Source of the DNA: Firm-04 sp946413695 | GTDB taxonomy: Bacteria; Bacillota; Clostridia; Oscillospirales; Ruminococcaceae | Assembly (NCBI GenBank): GCA_946413695.1 | Contig: CAMKLV010000040.1 | Location: forward strand, 1-30,175 | Direction of reading: 5' to 3' | Length of the DNA stretch: 30,175 nt | Shown here: positions 15,615-23,692 of the stretch, one piece after another | Layout of the letters: the number at the start of each line of letters is the position of its first letter | Position numbering within the stretch: position 1 is the stretch's first letter | Translations under genes and position numbers: made by a program | Notes under the pieces: model-generated | What the model was told of the DNA's origin: nothing | The model's database searches: none | Seen by the model: only the letters and a program-made list of their open reading frames with translations

Positions 15615-18377
15615 ATGAAAAGTCAGAAGATTGCAGCATTTATTGCAGCAGGTATGATGCTCAGCAGTGTCTGCGGCGGCGCACAGTTTCCGGTCGGTGC
15701 GGCAGCCGCTCCGAAGAATGAGCAGCAGAGCGCAGCTCCGGTTTTCGCAGCAGCTGAGACAACTCCCGTCGCGACAACCACCGCGCCCGCTGTGACCACG
15801 GCGGCAAAGTCTGTAACAACTGCACCGAAAGCCACAACAACCGCTGTCACAACCACGGAGAATACCGCGCATCTGCCTAAGGAAGCTACAATCACAGGCG
15901 TTTTTGATCGCCTCGAGAACAACGCTATCTATTTGAGTAATGACGTCAGGTTTGACTACAGCGCTGAACGGATCGGTGAGGAGGGCATGAAGAAGCTCGA
16001 ACAGATGAAGAAGGGCGATCATGTGACCATCAAATGCATCATGGATACCTACGGCATAGGGACGGTCATTTCCATTTCGGAGATTCTGTATGAAAACCCG
16101 TCTGCTGCCGTGGTGACAACCGCCGCGCCCGCTGTGACCACTGCGGCAAAATCCACAACAACTTCACCCAAAGCCACAACCGCCGCGCCCGCTGTGACCA
16201 CTGCGGCAAAATCCGCAACAACTGCACCGAAAGCCACAACAACCGCTGTCATAACCACGGTGAATCCCGCACATCACCCTTGGAAAGCTGAGATCTCAGG
16301 TGTTTTTGATCGCTTTGAGAACAACACGATCTATATGAATAATGACATCAAGTATTACTGCCGCGCTGACGAGATCGGTGACGAGGGCATGAAGAAGCTC
16401 AAGCAGATAAAAAAAGGCGATCAGGTGACAATCAAATGTATCATTGATTACTACAGCCTTTCGACAATCGTTTCCGTTTCGGAGATTCTGTATGAAAAAC
16501 CGTCTACTACCGTGGTGACAACTACTGTGACCACAACAACGGACACCGTGACCACCACCGCCGAAGCAGAAAAGGCGGCTTCGGATTTTGACTACAGCCT
16601 GACCGAGGACGGCAAGGGCGTGGTGATCAAAGAATACAAGGGCAAGGATACCGCAGTCAAGATTCCGGAGAAGATCGAGGGACTGCCGGTTGTCGAGATC
16701 GGCAGCATGGCATTCTTCAGCAATGACAAGATGACTTCGGTCACCATTCCGGAGACAGTGACCGTGATCGGCAGCAATGCATTCAGCGGCTGCAGCGGTC
16801 TGACGGCGGTTACAATCCCTGCAAAGGTGACAACGCTCGATGACAGCGCGTTTGCCGGATGTTCCGGCCTGACAAAGATCACGATTCCCGCCAGCGTGAC
16901 GAAGATCGGTTCGCAGACATTCTCCAGCTGCTCGAATCTTGCGGATATCGTGATTCCTGAGACGGTCACGGAGATCGGCGGCGGCGCATTCCGCGACACA
17001 CCGTGGCTGAAAGCACTGCAGGAGAAAGAGCCGCTTGTTGTTGTCAATCACATTCTGATTGACGGTTCAACGGCTTCCGGCGATGTGACTGTGCCTGCAG
17101 GCGTCACGGCAATCAGCGGCATGGCATTCTCGAACTGCCGCGCTGTGACCTCCGTGAAGCTGCCTGAGGGCGTCAAGACGATCGGCGAGAGCGCATTCTA
17201 TAATTCCGGCGTCACATCGGTGACCGTTCCGGACGGCGTCACAAGTATCGGCTCGCAGGCATTCGGCATGTGCAGCAAGCTGACCGCTCTGACCCTGCCG
17301 GACAGCGTCAAGGAGATCGGCGGCAGTGCATTTATGGCATGTGAATCGCTCAAAGAGATCAAGCTGCCCAAGAGCCTGACTGCTATCGGCAATTCTGTGT
17401 TTGCAAGCTGCCCTGCGCTGAGCAGCGTGGAGATTCCGGAGGGCGTGAAGTCCATTGATGTCCGTGCATTTGCAGGATGTGCCGCCCTGAAGGAGATCGT
17501 GATTCCGGAAGGAACTGAAAGCATCGGTTTTGCTGCATTTATGATGTGCTCGGGTCTTGAGAGCGTGACAATTCCGGAGAGCGTCAAGAGCATCGGACCG
17601 ACAGCGTTCAGCGGCTGCCCGAAGCTGACTGTCCGCGGCTATGAAGGCTCTGCGGCAGAAACCTATGCGAAGCAGAACAGCCTGACCTTTGAAGCAATCG
17701 CAGTGGAGCCGCTTGAAACGGGCGATGTCACCGGCGACAAGCTCATCACCGTTGAAGATGCGCAGACGGTCCTGAATGACTATGTCAGAACGGTCGCAGG
17801 CAAAGAGAGTGCGCTTTCGGCACGGCAGCGCAAGGCTGCAGATGTCAACGGGGATGCCGCCATCAGCGCCGATGATGCGCAGCTGATTCTGCTCTACTAT
17901 GTGCAGAACAACATTGCCAAAAGGGAGACCTCATGGGGTGAGCTGCTCGGAAAATGGGGTGTTAAGAAGATTCGCATCAGCTGGCGTGAAGCGGAATATC
18001 CCGAGGTGAAGAAGATCGGTTCCCGCGCCGAAGCTGAGGCGTATGTCGCTGAGAAAAAGAAGCTGTACCAGCTCGATGGACCGGATTCCACCGCAGTGTT
18101 TGAGCAGGCATCCGAAACGTACACCGAGGACTGGTTCAAGGAGCATCAGCTGGTTGTTGTACTTCTGGGTGAGGGCAGCGGCTCGATCAGTCATCAGGTG
18201 ACCGGTGTCACCGAGGACGAGATTCAGATCACGCGCAGCAGCCCGGCGAGTATGACTGCTGATATGGCTGCATGGGCGATCGTGATTGAGCTGGACAAAT
18301 CTGTCAGCATTTCGGATTCTGTCAAAGTGCAGACGAGCCTTCTTGACTGGGAAAAGAACGCCGAACAGAAGTCTTAA
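15615..18377 (+). CDS. secreted BspA-type leucine-rich-repeat protein with dockerin and PrcB-like C-terminus
   Basis: A 920-residue exported protein. Signal peptide at 1-30 (MKSQKIAAFIAAGMMLSSVC), then a Thr/Ala-rich linker. Two copies of a ~65-residue domain follow at about 95-159 and 230-295 (GVFDRLENNAIYL, EGMKKLEQMKKGDHVTIKC, SISEILYE); they look like small beta-rich, OB-like domains. Residues about 324-692 are about 14 BspA-type LRRs (VTSVTIPETV-x-IGSNAFSGCSGL pattern). A dockerin is at about 703-772 (GDVTGDKLITVEDAQ, ADVNGDAAISADDAQ), and the C-terminal ~130 residues (WFKEHQLVVVLLGEGSGS, WAIVIELDKSVS) resemble the PrcB C-terminal family. AAAGGA nine bases before the ATG supports the start. 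BspA-type LRRs usually serve in adhesion; no enzyme motif seen. The dockerin is internal rather than terminal. Confidence 0.9.
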   Translation: MKSQKIAAFIAAGMMLSSVCGGAQFPVGAAAAPKNEQQSAAPVFAAAETTPVATTTAPAVTTAAKSVTTAPKATTTAVTTTENTAHLPKEATITGVFDRLENNAIYLSNDVRFDYSAERIGEEGMKKLEQMKKGDHVTIKCIMDTYGIGTVISISEILYENPSAAVVTTAAPAVTTAAKSTTTSPKATTAAPAVTTAAKSATTAPKATTTAVITTVNPAHHPWKAEISGVFDRFENNTIYMNNDIKYYCRADEIGDEGMKKLKQIKKGDQVTIKCIIDYYSLSTIVSVSEILYEKPSTTVVTTTVTTTTDTVTTTAEAEKAASDFDYSLTEDGKGVVIKEYKGKDTAVKIPEKIEGLPVVEIGSMAFFSNDKMTSVTIPETVTVIGSNAFSGCSGLTAVTIPAKVTTLDDSAFAGCSGLTKITIPASVTKIGSQTFSSCSNLADIVIPETVTEIGGGAFRDTPWLKALQEKEPLVVVNHILIDGSTASGDVTVPAGVTAISGMAFSNCRAVTSVKLPEGVKTIGESAFYNSGVTSVTVPDGVTSIGSQAFGMCSKLTALTLPDSVKEIGGSAFMACESLKEIKLPKSLTAIGNSVFASCPALSSVEIPEGVKSIDVRAFAGCAALKEIVIPEGTESIGFAAFMMCSGLESVTIPESVKSIGPTAFSGCPKLTVRGYEGSAAETYAKQNSLTFEAIAVEPLETGDVTGDKLITVEDAQTVLNDYVRTVAGKESALSARQRKAADVNGDAAISADDAQLILLYYVQNNIAKRETSWGELLGKWGVKKIRISWREAEYPEVKKIGSRAEAEAYVAEKKKLYQLDGPDSTAVFEQASETYTEDWFKEHQLVVVLLGEGSGSISHQVTGVTEDEIQITRSSPASMTADMAAWAIVIELDKSVSISDSVKVQTSLLDWEKNAEQKS

Positions 18378-18395
18378 ATATTTTTCTGAACATGA

Positions 18396-18431
18396 AAAAG
18401 CAGGGGAGCACGAAAATGCTCTCCTGCTTTT
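18396..18431. terminator. bidirectional terminator between LRR gene and histidine kinase operon
   Basis: A 15-bp stem (18396-18410 with 18417-18431, one G-T pair) around the loop CGAAAA. T-rich tracts follow on both strands (CTTTTGT on plus, CTTTTTC on minus), fitting the convergent genes ending at 18377 and 18453. Confidence 0.9.
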
Positions 18432-18452
18432 GTATTGTGTATCACATCCGGT

Positions 18453-19319
18453 TCAGAGTGTGACGGTGATTGTCAGTCTGCCGCCTTCATACTCTGCTTT
18501 GACGGTGCCGCCCATCCGCTCTGTCAGTGTGCGGACGATGGAAAGCCCCAGTCCCGAGGAATTGCGTGCCGCTTCGACCGTATAGAACCTGTCAAACAGC
18601 CGGTTGACATCGACAAGTGAGAGCGAAGATGCCGCATTGGAAAACGTGATTGTGCCTGCATCCGTCATGGTGATCGACAGGTCGCCGTCGCTGTATTTGA
18701 GCGCGTTGTTCAGCAGATTTGCGAAAATGCGGGAGACATCTGCTGTGTGCAGCATCCGGATGACCTTTGTCTCCGTGATCTGCACGGTGGGGACGATGCC
18801 TTTTTCGCTGAGTGCGCCGTAATGCCCCATGATGCTGTCCTCAAGTATCTGGTTGAGACAGACCTCCTCTGCGGGTTCCTCCGGTTCTGCGGACTGGATG
18901 ACCGAAAACCGGAACAGCTCCTCCGTGAGCTGCTTCATTGACTCGGTGCGCTCCTCGATGAACCCGAGATACTTGTGCATCTGTGCGGCGTCATCGGTCT
19001 TCCGGAGCATATAGAGATATCCGCAGATCGCTGTCAGCGGTGTGCGGAGATCGTGTGAGATATTCGTAACGGCATTTTTCAGTTCGGTGTCGCCCTGATG
19101 ATAGCGCAGATGCTCCTGCCGCAGAATGCGCAGCTGCGTGTTGATGCTGTCTGCCAGCGTACACATGTCTTTATCGCGCGAGGAGATGTCGATCAGGGTG
19201 TTTGTATCGGTTTGCAGTCTGTCCGCGAAGGCGGCAGTGATCTCCCTTGCGGCTTTTTTGAGCCGGTATATTTTGATGACCGCTGCTGCCAGCAGGATCG
19301 CGAACAGACTGTAAAGCAT
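18453..19319 (-). CDS. sensor histidine kinase with one N-terminal membrane helix
   Basis: A 288-residue membrane kinase. One hydrophobic helix (residues about 2-17) is followed directly by a linker helix region and the dimerisation/phosphoacceptor box NAVTNISHDLRTPLTAICGYL with His89. The ATPase domain shows the N box (IFANLLNNALKYSDGD), a degenerate G1 (TDAGTITFSNAA) and the G2 box (SSGLGLSIVRTLTERMGG). There is no extracellular sensor domain, so it probably senses within the membrane or through the ABC permease encoded 14 bases upstream, as proposed for kinases of antibiotic-resistance ABC modules. It would phosphorylate the response regulator at 21102-21758. Last gene of the operon; a terminator follows. 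Confidence 0.93.
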   Translation of the reverse strand: MLYSLFAILLAAAVIKIYRLKKAAREITAAFADRLQTDTNTLIDISSRDKDMCTLADSINTQLRILRQEHLRYHQGDTELKNAVTNISHDLRTPLTAICGYLYMLRKTDDAAQMHKYLGFIEERTESMKQLTEELFRFSVIQSAEPEEPAEEVCLNQILEDSIMGHYGALSEKGIVPTVQITETKVIRMLHTADVSRIFANLLNNALKYSDGDLSITMTDAGTITFSNAASSLSLVDVNRLFDRFYTVEAARNSSGLGLSIVRTLTERMGGTVKAEYEGGRLTITVTL

Positions 19320-19333
19320 AGAATTACCTCCGG

Positions 19334-20119
19334 TTAGTTGATGTCGGTTCTGCGGAAATACAGGCTGCCGAGCATATAGACAATTACCGTTTCTGCAATC
19401 ATTGCGAGCAGTCCCGGCCAGAAATCGGGATCAACCGCAAAGGAGCTTTGCCGCATGCAGACAACGGACGGCAGCAGATTGAGGAGCATATCCGGCAGGT
19501 CATATTTTCCGCTCAGCGCTGCAATGCCGATGCTGCCGATCACGAGCCCCTGATTGCCGAGATAGATCGCAAGAAAGCTCTTGACGCCTTTGAGCATCAC
19601 ACAGAACAGCTGCGTGACAGTTGTAAAGAAGATGATCTGCACAACTGAAAGCGTCACGCCGCAGAGAACAGCCTTGAACGATGCAGCCGCTTCCGGATTG
19701 ACTTCCATTGCAGAGGGCAGCCCTTCAATCATTACCGGATTCTGTCCGGCTGTCAAGGCTTTGCCGCAGAGAGACAGTGTGATGAAAAATCCGACTGTGA
19801 AAACCAGATACAGCGCAACCGAAAAAACATTGGAGGCTGCCCAGTCCGCCAGATAGATATGGCTGCGGCGGTGACCGACGGAAATCTGATTCCGGATGGT
19901 ACCGTTTGTGAACAGCGGATAGTTAAACAGTCCGATGATTACGCCGACATAGTGCGGAAACATCAGGTATGCCATCATGTACGGCATATTCCATGCGCTC
20001 GGAATTTTGCGCATGAGGAGCGCGCCGCCGATGCCGCCGATGAGCATCAGCAAAAGCAGAATGCGGAAGATCAGCCATTTGGAAAGCCGGCTGAAATAGG
20101 CACCAAGCAGCTTAAACAT
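19334..20119 (-). CDS. ABC-2 type transporter permease
   Basis: A 261-residue integral membrane protein with about six hydrophobic segments (LIFRILLLLMLIGGIGGALL, MMAYLMFPHYVGVIIGLF, VALYLVFTVGFFITLSL, VTLSVVQIIFFTTVTQLF, FLAIYLGNQGLVIGSIGI and a last segment near AMIAETVIVYMLGSLYF). This fits lantibiotic-immunity or BcrB-like permeases. The motif FTNGTIRNQISVGHRRSHIYLAD resembles the ABC-2 segment TVRNKLISGYSR. ATG at 20119 has GGAGG eight bases upstream and overlaps the ATPase stop by eight bases, indicating translational coupling. Substrate unknown; export of a peptide antibiotic is plausible. Confidence 0.88.
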   Translation of the reverse strand: MFKLLGAYFSRLSKWLIFRILLLLMLIGGIGGALLMRKIPSAWNMPYMMAYLMFPHYVGVIIGLFNYPLFTNGTIRNQISVGHRRSHIYLADWAASNVFSVALYLVFTVGFFITLSLCGKALTAGQNPVMIEGLPSAMEVNPEAAASFKAVLCGVTLSVVQIIFFTTVTQLFCVMLKGVKSFLAIYLGNQGLVIGSIGIAALSGKYDLPDMLLNLLPSVVCMRQSSFAVDPDFWPGLLAMIAETVIVYMLGSLYFRRTDIN

Positions 20120-21026
20120 GCTCACCACCTCCGATCAGCGAGATATAGAAGCTTTCGAGGCTCTCGTCATGCTCCTCAACGGAGACGAGCTCGCAGCCCT
20201 CCTCTTTGAGCGAAAGGGCAAGCTCTGTGATCACCGGATTTGCGAAGATATCCGCATGCTTGTCATCCAGAATCTGATATTCAAGCTGCTTGCGTTCCAG
20301 TACACGCGCAAGCGCTGCTGTGTCGGTGACCGTGACGCGCATACACTTGCGGCAGGCGGCTTCGAGCTCCTCCGCGCTCATTTCACGGATGATTCTGCCG
20401 CTGTTGATAAAGCCGTAATGCGTTGCAAGCTTTGACAGCTCATCGAGGATGTGCGAGGAGATCAGCACGGTGATTTTCTTCTCGCGGTTGAGTTTCAGGA
20501 TCAGCTCACGAATCTCGATGATGCCCTCCGGATCAAGGCCGTTGACCGGTTCATCGAGCACGAGAAAATCCGGATTGCCGCAGAGCGCGACTGCAATGCC
20601 GAGCCGCTGCCGCATGCCGAGCGAAAACTGCCGCGCTTTCTTTTTGCCCGTATCGCCGAGTCCGACGAGACGCAGCAGTTCGGGGATGCCCTCAAAGCTC
20701 GGCAGCCCGAGCACGCGGTACTGCTGTTTGAGATTCTCCTCTGCCGTCATATCAAGATAGAGCGACGGTGTTTCGACAACCGCGCCGATTCGTCTTCTCG
20801 AATGTGCGATTTTCGCGTCGGTATGCTGCACGCCGTAGAGCTCCAGCTCGCCGGATGTCGGAATCTGCAGACCGCAGACAAGGCGGATCAGCGTGGTTTT
20901 GCCCGCACCGTTTCTGCCGATAAAGCCGTAGATTGCGCCCTTCGGCACCTGCATGGTCAGACCGTCCAGCGCTTTGAAGTGTTTGTAATGTTTGCAGAGA
21001 TTGTTCGTTTTCAGAACATAGTCCAT
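20112..21026 (-). CDS. ABC transporter ATP-binding protein
   Basis: A 304-residue ATPase that would power the permease encoded next. Walker A is GRNGAGKT (residues 37-44), the signature FSLGMRQRLGIA begins near residue 134 and Walker B is FLVLDEP (154-160). The C-terminal ~90 residues, with RVTVTDTAALARVLE, form the extra domain of BcrA/lantibiotic-type ATPases. ATG at 21026 is chosen because AAGGAGG lies seven bases upstream and the mature domain begins YVLKTNNLCKHYK; an upstream in-frame extension would cross the promoter. It has its own putative response-regulator-controlled promoter at 21051-21105. Confidence 0.93.
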   Translation of the reverse strand: MDYVLKTNNLCKHYKHFKALDGLTMQVPKGAIYGFIGRNGAGKTTLIRLVCGLQIPTSGELELYGVQHTDAKIAHSRRRIGAVVETPSLYLDMTAEENLKQQYRVLGLPSFEGIPELLRLVGLGDTGKKKARQFSLGMRQRLGIAVALCGNPDFLVLDEPVNGLDPEGIIEIRELILKLNREKKITVLISSHILDELSKLATHYGFINSGRIIREMSAEELEAACRKCMRVTVTDTAALARVLERKQLEYQILDDKHADIFANPVITELALSLKEEGCELVSVEEHDESLESFYISLIGGGEHV

Positions 21027-21050
21027 ATTCAGACCTCCTTTTCTGAGACC

Positions 21051-21105
21051 AGTATAGCATAAAAAGGTCAAGAAACCGGACAAGAAAAAGTCAATATTTC
21101 GTCAA
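21051..21105 (-). promoter_or_regulatory. activator-type promoter with four TTGAC direct repeats before the ABC genes
   Basis: On the minus strand TTGACG, TTGACT, TTGTCC and TTGACC begin at 21105, 21094, 21083 and 21071, i.e. at 11, 11 and 12-bp spacing. They are followed by ATGC-TATACT (-10 at 21056-21051). The position 17 bp before the -10 reads CCGGTT, a poor -35, which fits a promoter that needs an activator. The first repeat overlaps the stop codon of the response regulator gene. Binding by that OmpR-family regulator is inferred. Confidence 0.65.
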
Positions 21106-21758
21106 GAACGCAGACGGAACCCGATGCCGTATACGGCTTCGATATAGTCTTTGCCGCTGACCGACTGCAGCTTGTGCCGGATATTGCTGATATGCTGCTT
21201 GAGCGAACGCTCGGTGCAGTCCGGCGTATCATAGCTGATTTTTTCGAGGATGGTTGTCTTGCCGACGGGCGTCTGCGGATTCTGCATCAGCAGCTTCAGG
21301 ATGGCGCATTCGGTTCTGGTCAGGCGGATCTCCGCCCCGCCGATGACCGCAGTCAGCGTATCTGCATGCAGCGTCAGATCCGCAAACGCCAGCGTATCGG
21401 TATCGCTGGTTTTTCCGCGCAGCTGCACGGCAATCCGCGCCAGAAGCTCCTGCATGTCGAAGGGCTTTGTGATGTAATCCGCCGCACCGCCGCGCAGCAG
21501 ATCGACCTTGCCTGCAATATCGCATTTTGCACTGACCACGATCACCGGAATATCCCGGATCTGCGGCAGCAGCGCCTCGCCGGAAAGTCCCGGCAGCATC
21601 AGATCCAGCAGCACCAGATCGGGCTTTATCCGCGAAAGAAGCATCGCAGCCTCGGTGCCGGAGTATGCGGCGGAAACGGTATAGCCCTCTGCCTGCAGGG
21701 CTTCCGTCAGCATTCCGCTGATATGGGTATCATCATCCACGATGAGAATATGCGGCAT
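21102..21758 (-). CDS. OmpR/PhoB-family response regulator
   Basis: A 218-residue two-component regulator. The receiver domain (1-110) has the acidic pocket VDDD (8-10), phosphoacceptor Asp52 in LVLLDLMLPG, the conserved Ser/Thr in IVVSAK and Lys98 in ITKPFD. The C-terminal winged helix (about 120-218) shows IRLTRTECAILKLLMQNPQTPV and CTERSLKQHISNIRHKL, ending YGIGFRL. GGGAGGTG lies before the ATG at 21758. It heads the regulator - ABC ATPase - permease - kinase cluster and most likely controls the ABC genes through the repeats overlapping its stop codon. Confidence 0.95.
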   Translation of the reverse strand: MPHILIVDDDTHISGMLTEALQAEGYTVSAAYSGTEAAMLLSRIKPDLVLLDLMLPGLSGEALLPQIRDIPVIVVSAKCDIAGKVDLLRGGAADYITKPFDMQELLARIAVQLRGKTSDTDTLAFADLTLHADTLTAVIGGAEIRLTRTECAILKLLMQNPQTPVGKTTILEKISYDTPDCTERSLKQHISNIRHKLQSVSGKDYIEAVYGIGFRLRS

Positions 21759-21786
21759 CAGATCACCTCCCGTGATTTCAGGCTCT

Positions 21787-21946
21787 ATTGATGTACCAAT
21801 GAAATCTTGAAGAATAGATGCGCAGGATTTTTGTCATGAGACAAGGCAGAAAGCCGCAGCCTTGCTGACGCAAGGCAAGGATTTCTAACGCAGTATCATG
21901 GCAAAAAGACAAGCAGATATCTTCAAGAGATCGTTGGGACATCAAT
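21787..21946. repeat. 160-bp imperfect palindrome (long hairpin element) in the response regulator leader
   Basis: The two halves are imperfect inverted copies: ATTGATGT at 21787-21794 matches ACATCAAT at 21939-21946. Further matching blocks include TCTTGAAGA, TTTTTG-CATGA and GAAA-CC, down to a perfect centre GCCTTG...CAAGGC (21859-21864, 21871-21876). The transcript from the promoter at 21947-21975 would begin within or just before it and fold into one long hairpin. It may be a miniature inverted-repeat element or a regulatory leader; about 25 bases then separate it from the RBS. Confidence 0.75.
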
Positions 21947-21975
21947 ATTATAGCACGAATTGCGCCGGATTGCAA
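21947..21975 (-). promoter_or_regulatory. promoter of the response regulator gene
   Basis: On the minus strand TTGCAA (21975-21970) and TATAAT (21952-21947) are 17 bp apart, with TGC before the -10. It abuts the 160-bp palindrome, so the leader would be about 180 bases long. Confidence 0.7.
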
Positions 21976-22014
21976 CTCGGGGGCGATCATGCAGCTGCGG
22001 ATATGCCGTAAAGA

Positions 22015-22046
22015 AAAACAGCAGGGGAGCCGGTTGACTCCCCTGC
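22015..22046 (-). terminator. terminator of the dockerin solute-binding protein gene
   Basis: GCAGGGGAG (22021-22029) pairs perfectly with CTCCCCTGC (22038-22046) around an 8-base loop. On the minus strand the stem is followed by TGTTTTTC. It begins eight bases after the gene's stop codon. Confidence 0.88.
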
Positions 22047-22054
22047 ATTTTTAT

Positions 22055-23650
22055 TCAGTCCGGATATACAACAATGTTTTCATACTTTGCAGCCTGCTCC
22101 TTGAAATCCTTAACAGCGTCTTCATAGCGGCTTTTTTTGATCGCCGAATCACTGAGCTCATAGGACAGATCAAAGTATTTCGGTGCAAGCACATCTTTGA
22201 GGTCGATTTTCTTTGCGGTGCGGTCGAGTGCGGCAAAGGGGGACTGCCCGCCGAGCAGCGGATTCGGGGTTTTGACCTGCTTCATCGCCCACGAGTTGTT
22301 GACCATTTCACCGGAAAACTCCGCATAGGATTTCATGGTTTCCGGATTGACAACGAAGTGCTCGATGAAATCATGCGCGACACTTCCGGAGTTCGTTTTG
22401 TTCGAGAGTGCCATGAAGTTTCCGCCCCAGAACCACGGTGCCGGTCCCTCGGTAATGCGGTATTTGCCGTAAGCGGCTTTCTGTTCCAGCGTCTCTGCCT
22501 GCTCGAGCATGGAGCCTTTATAGAGGCACCAATCAGTGAAGAAATAGCCGAGTGATTTGCCGTTTGCGCCGACCTCATACCATTCCTCACTCCACTGATG
22601 ATCCGCAGCATAGTATTTCTCATTGATTGCAGTCCGCATGCGGGTATGGAATGCCTTGAATGCATCCGGAATCGTGACCTTGTCAGAGCCGGGATTCTCC
22701 TCGTCCGGTGTGAGCAGCACACCGTGATTGGAATAGATCATCGGCTGTGCGAGGTCGCCGCGGGTTGCGATCATCGCTGTCTGACCGTTCGATGCCTGTT
22801 TCAGCTTTGCAGCGGTATCCATAAAGGTATCCCAGTCTTTGACAAGCGGCTGCATCTCCTCCGGAGACGAAACACCGAGATATTCCTTTGCAAGGTCGCT
22901 GCGGTAGACAAAGGCGCCGGGGCTCACAGCCCATGCGACTGCTTTCAGGCTGCCGCTGCTGTCTCTGCCGAGGTCGCGGGTATAAGAATAGCAGCCGTCA
23001 AAATCGGCTTCGCTGAAACCGAGATCGGTGACCGGACGGGTGTATTTGTCACTGTTGATATAATCGAGGATCCAGTCTGATTCTGTGATGAACAGATCTG
23101 CATCTTCGTCACCGGCAAAGTAGGACGCATATAATTCGCGTGCCTCGCCGCCGCTGGAACTGACGTTTACATACCGGATTTTTCCGCTGTACTGCGGATT
23201 GGCTTCGGTGAAATGCGCAATCAGGGGGGTGACACAGTCATCTGTCCAGCTGATGATCGAGAGGGTGCCATCGGTATCCGGAACCTGATTCTCCGGACGT
23301 TCTCCGATGATCACTTTGTCCCAGTCGGCAGCCGTTTTGGAGAGTGTGTTCAGGCAGTAATAGCGCAGAATGCACTGCGCATCTTTCACGGTGAGATCGC
23401 CGTCGCGGTCAACGTCTGCGAGCGGCTGCACTGCCTCCTCGAGACCGGTCTCATGCCCTGCAACGGCTGCGGTCGCTGCAGAGAGCGCAAGCTGCGCATC
23501 CTCAACAGAGACCTTTACGTCGCCGTTGAGATTGCCGCGGAGCATGCTGTCTCCGGTCGGCGCATCTGCGGCACAGACGTTTGCGGAGGCAGCACTGATT
23601 GTCAGAAGCGCTGCGGTGAGTGCGATTGCTTTTTTTGCGTAATGTTTCAT
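22055..23650 (-). CDS. extracellular solute-binding protein with N-terminal dockerin
   Basis: A 531-residue exported protein. Signal peptide at about 1-28 (MKHYAKKAIALTAALLTISA) lacks a proper lipobox: the only Cys follows A-N-V, so it is probably released rather than lipid-anchored. Residues 37-115 form a dockerin (RGNLNGDVKVSVEDAQ and ADVDRDGDLTVKDAQ, ending TAADWDKVI). Residues 128-531 look like a family 1 solute-binding protein: LSIISWTDDCVTPLIAHFTEANP, DADLFITESDWI, DWDTFMDTAAKLKQ, GPAPWFWGGNFMALSNKTNS, AHDFIEHFVVNPETMKSYAEF. Such proteins deliver sugars to ABC importers, but no importer gene is adjacent. ATG at 23650 is chosen for AGAAAGGA eight bases upstream and the signal peptide. 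A dockerin on a solute-binding protein suggests tethering to a scaffoldin. Confidence 0.9.
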   Translation of the reverse strand: MKHYAKKAIALTAALLTISAASANVCAADAPTGDSMLRGNLNGDVKVSVEDAQLALSAATAAVAGHETGLEEAVQPLADVDRDGDLTVKDAQCILRYYCLNTLSKTAADWDKVIIGERPENQVPDTDGTLSIISWTDDCVTPLIAHFTEANPQYSGKIRYVNVSSSGGEARELYASYFAGDEDADLFITESDWILDYINSDKYTRPVTDLGFSEADFDGCYSYTRDLGRDSSGSLKAVAWAVSPGAFVYRSDLAKEYLGVSSPEEMQPLVKDWDTFMDTAAKLKQASNGQTAMIATRGDLAQPMIYSNHGVLLTPDEENPGSDKVTIPDAFKAFHTRMRTAINEKYYAADHQWSEEWYEVGANGKSLGYFFTDWCLYKGSMLEQAETLEQKAAYGKYRITEGPAPWFWGGNFMALSNKTNSGSVAHDFIEHFVVNPETMKSYAEFSGEMVNNSWAMKQVKTPNPLLGGQSPFAALDRTAKKIDLKDVLAPKYFDLSYELSDSAIKKSRYEDAVKDFKEQAAKYENIVVYPD

Positions 23651-23692
23651 GTGTAAAATCCTTTCTGTCAGTTGTGGGTTTGCGGATATAAT

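Noticed and set aside
21778..21990. 70-codon minus-strand frame over the palindrome
   Set aside because: It begins upstream of the regulator promoter, lies mostly in the inverted repeat and has no convincing RBS; such short frames arise from the repeat itself.
22055..23650. Solute-binding protein as a normal lipoprotein
   Set aside because: The only Cys near the signal peptide follows Ala-Asn-Val, not a lipobox, whereas the protein at 23963 has a proper one (FTGC).
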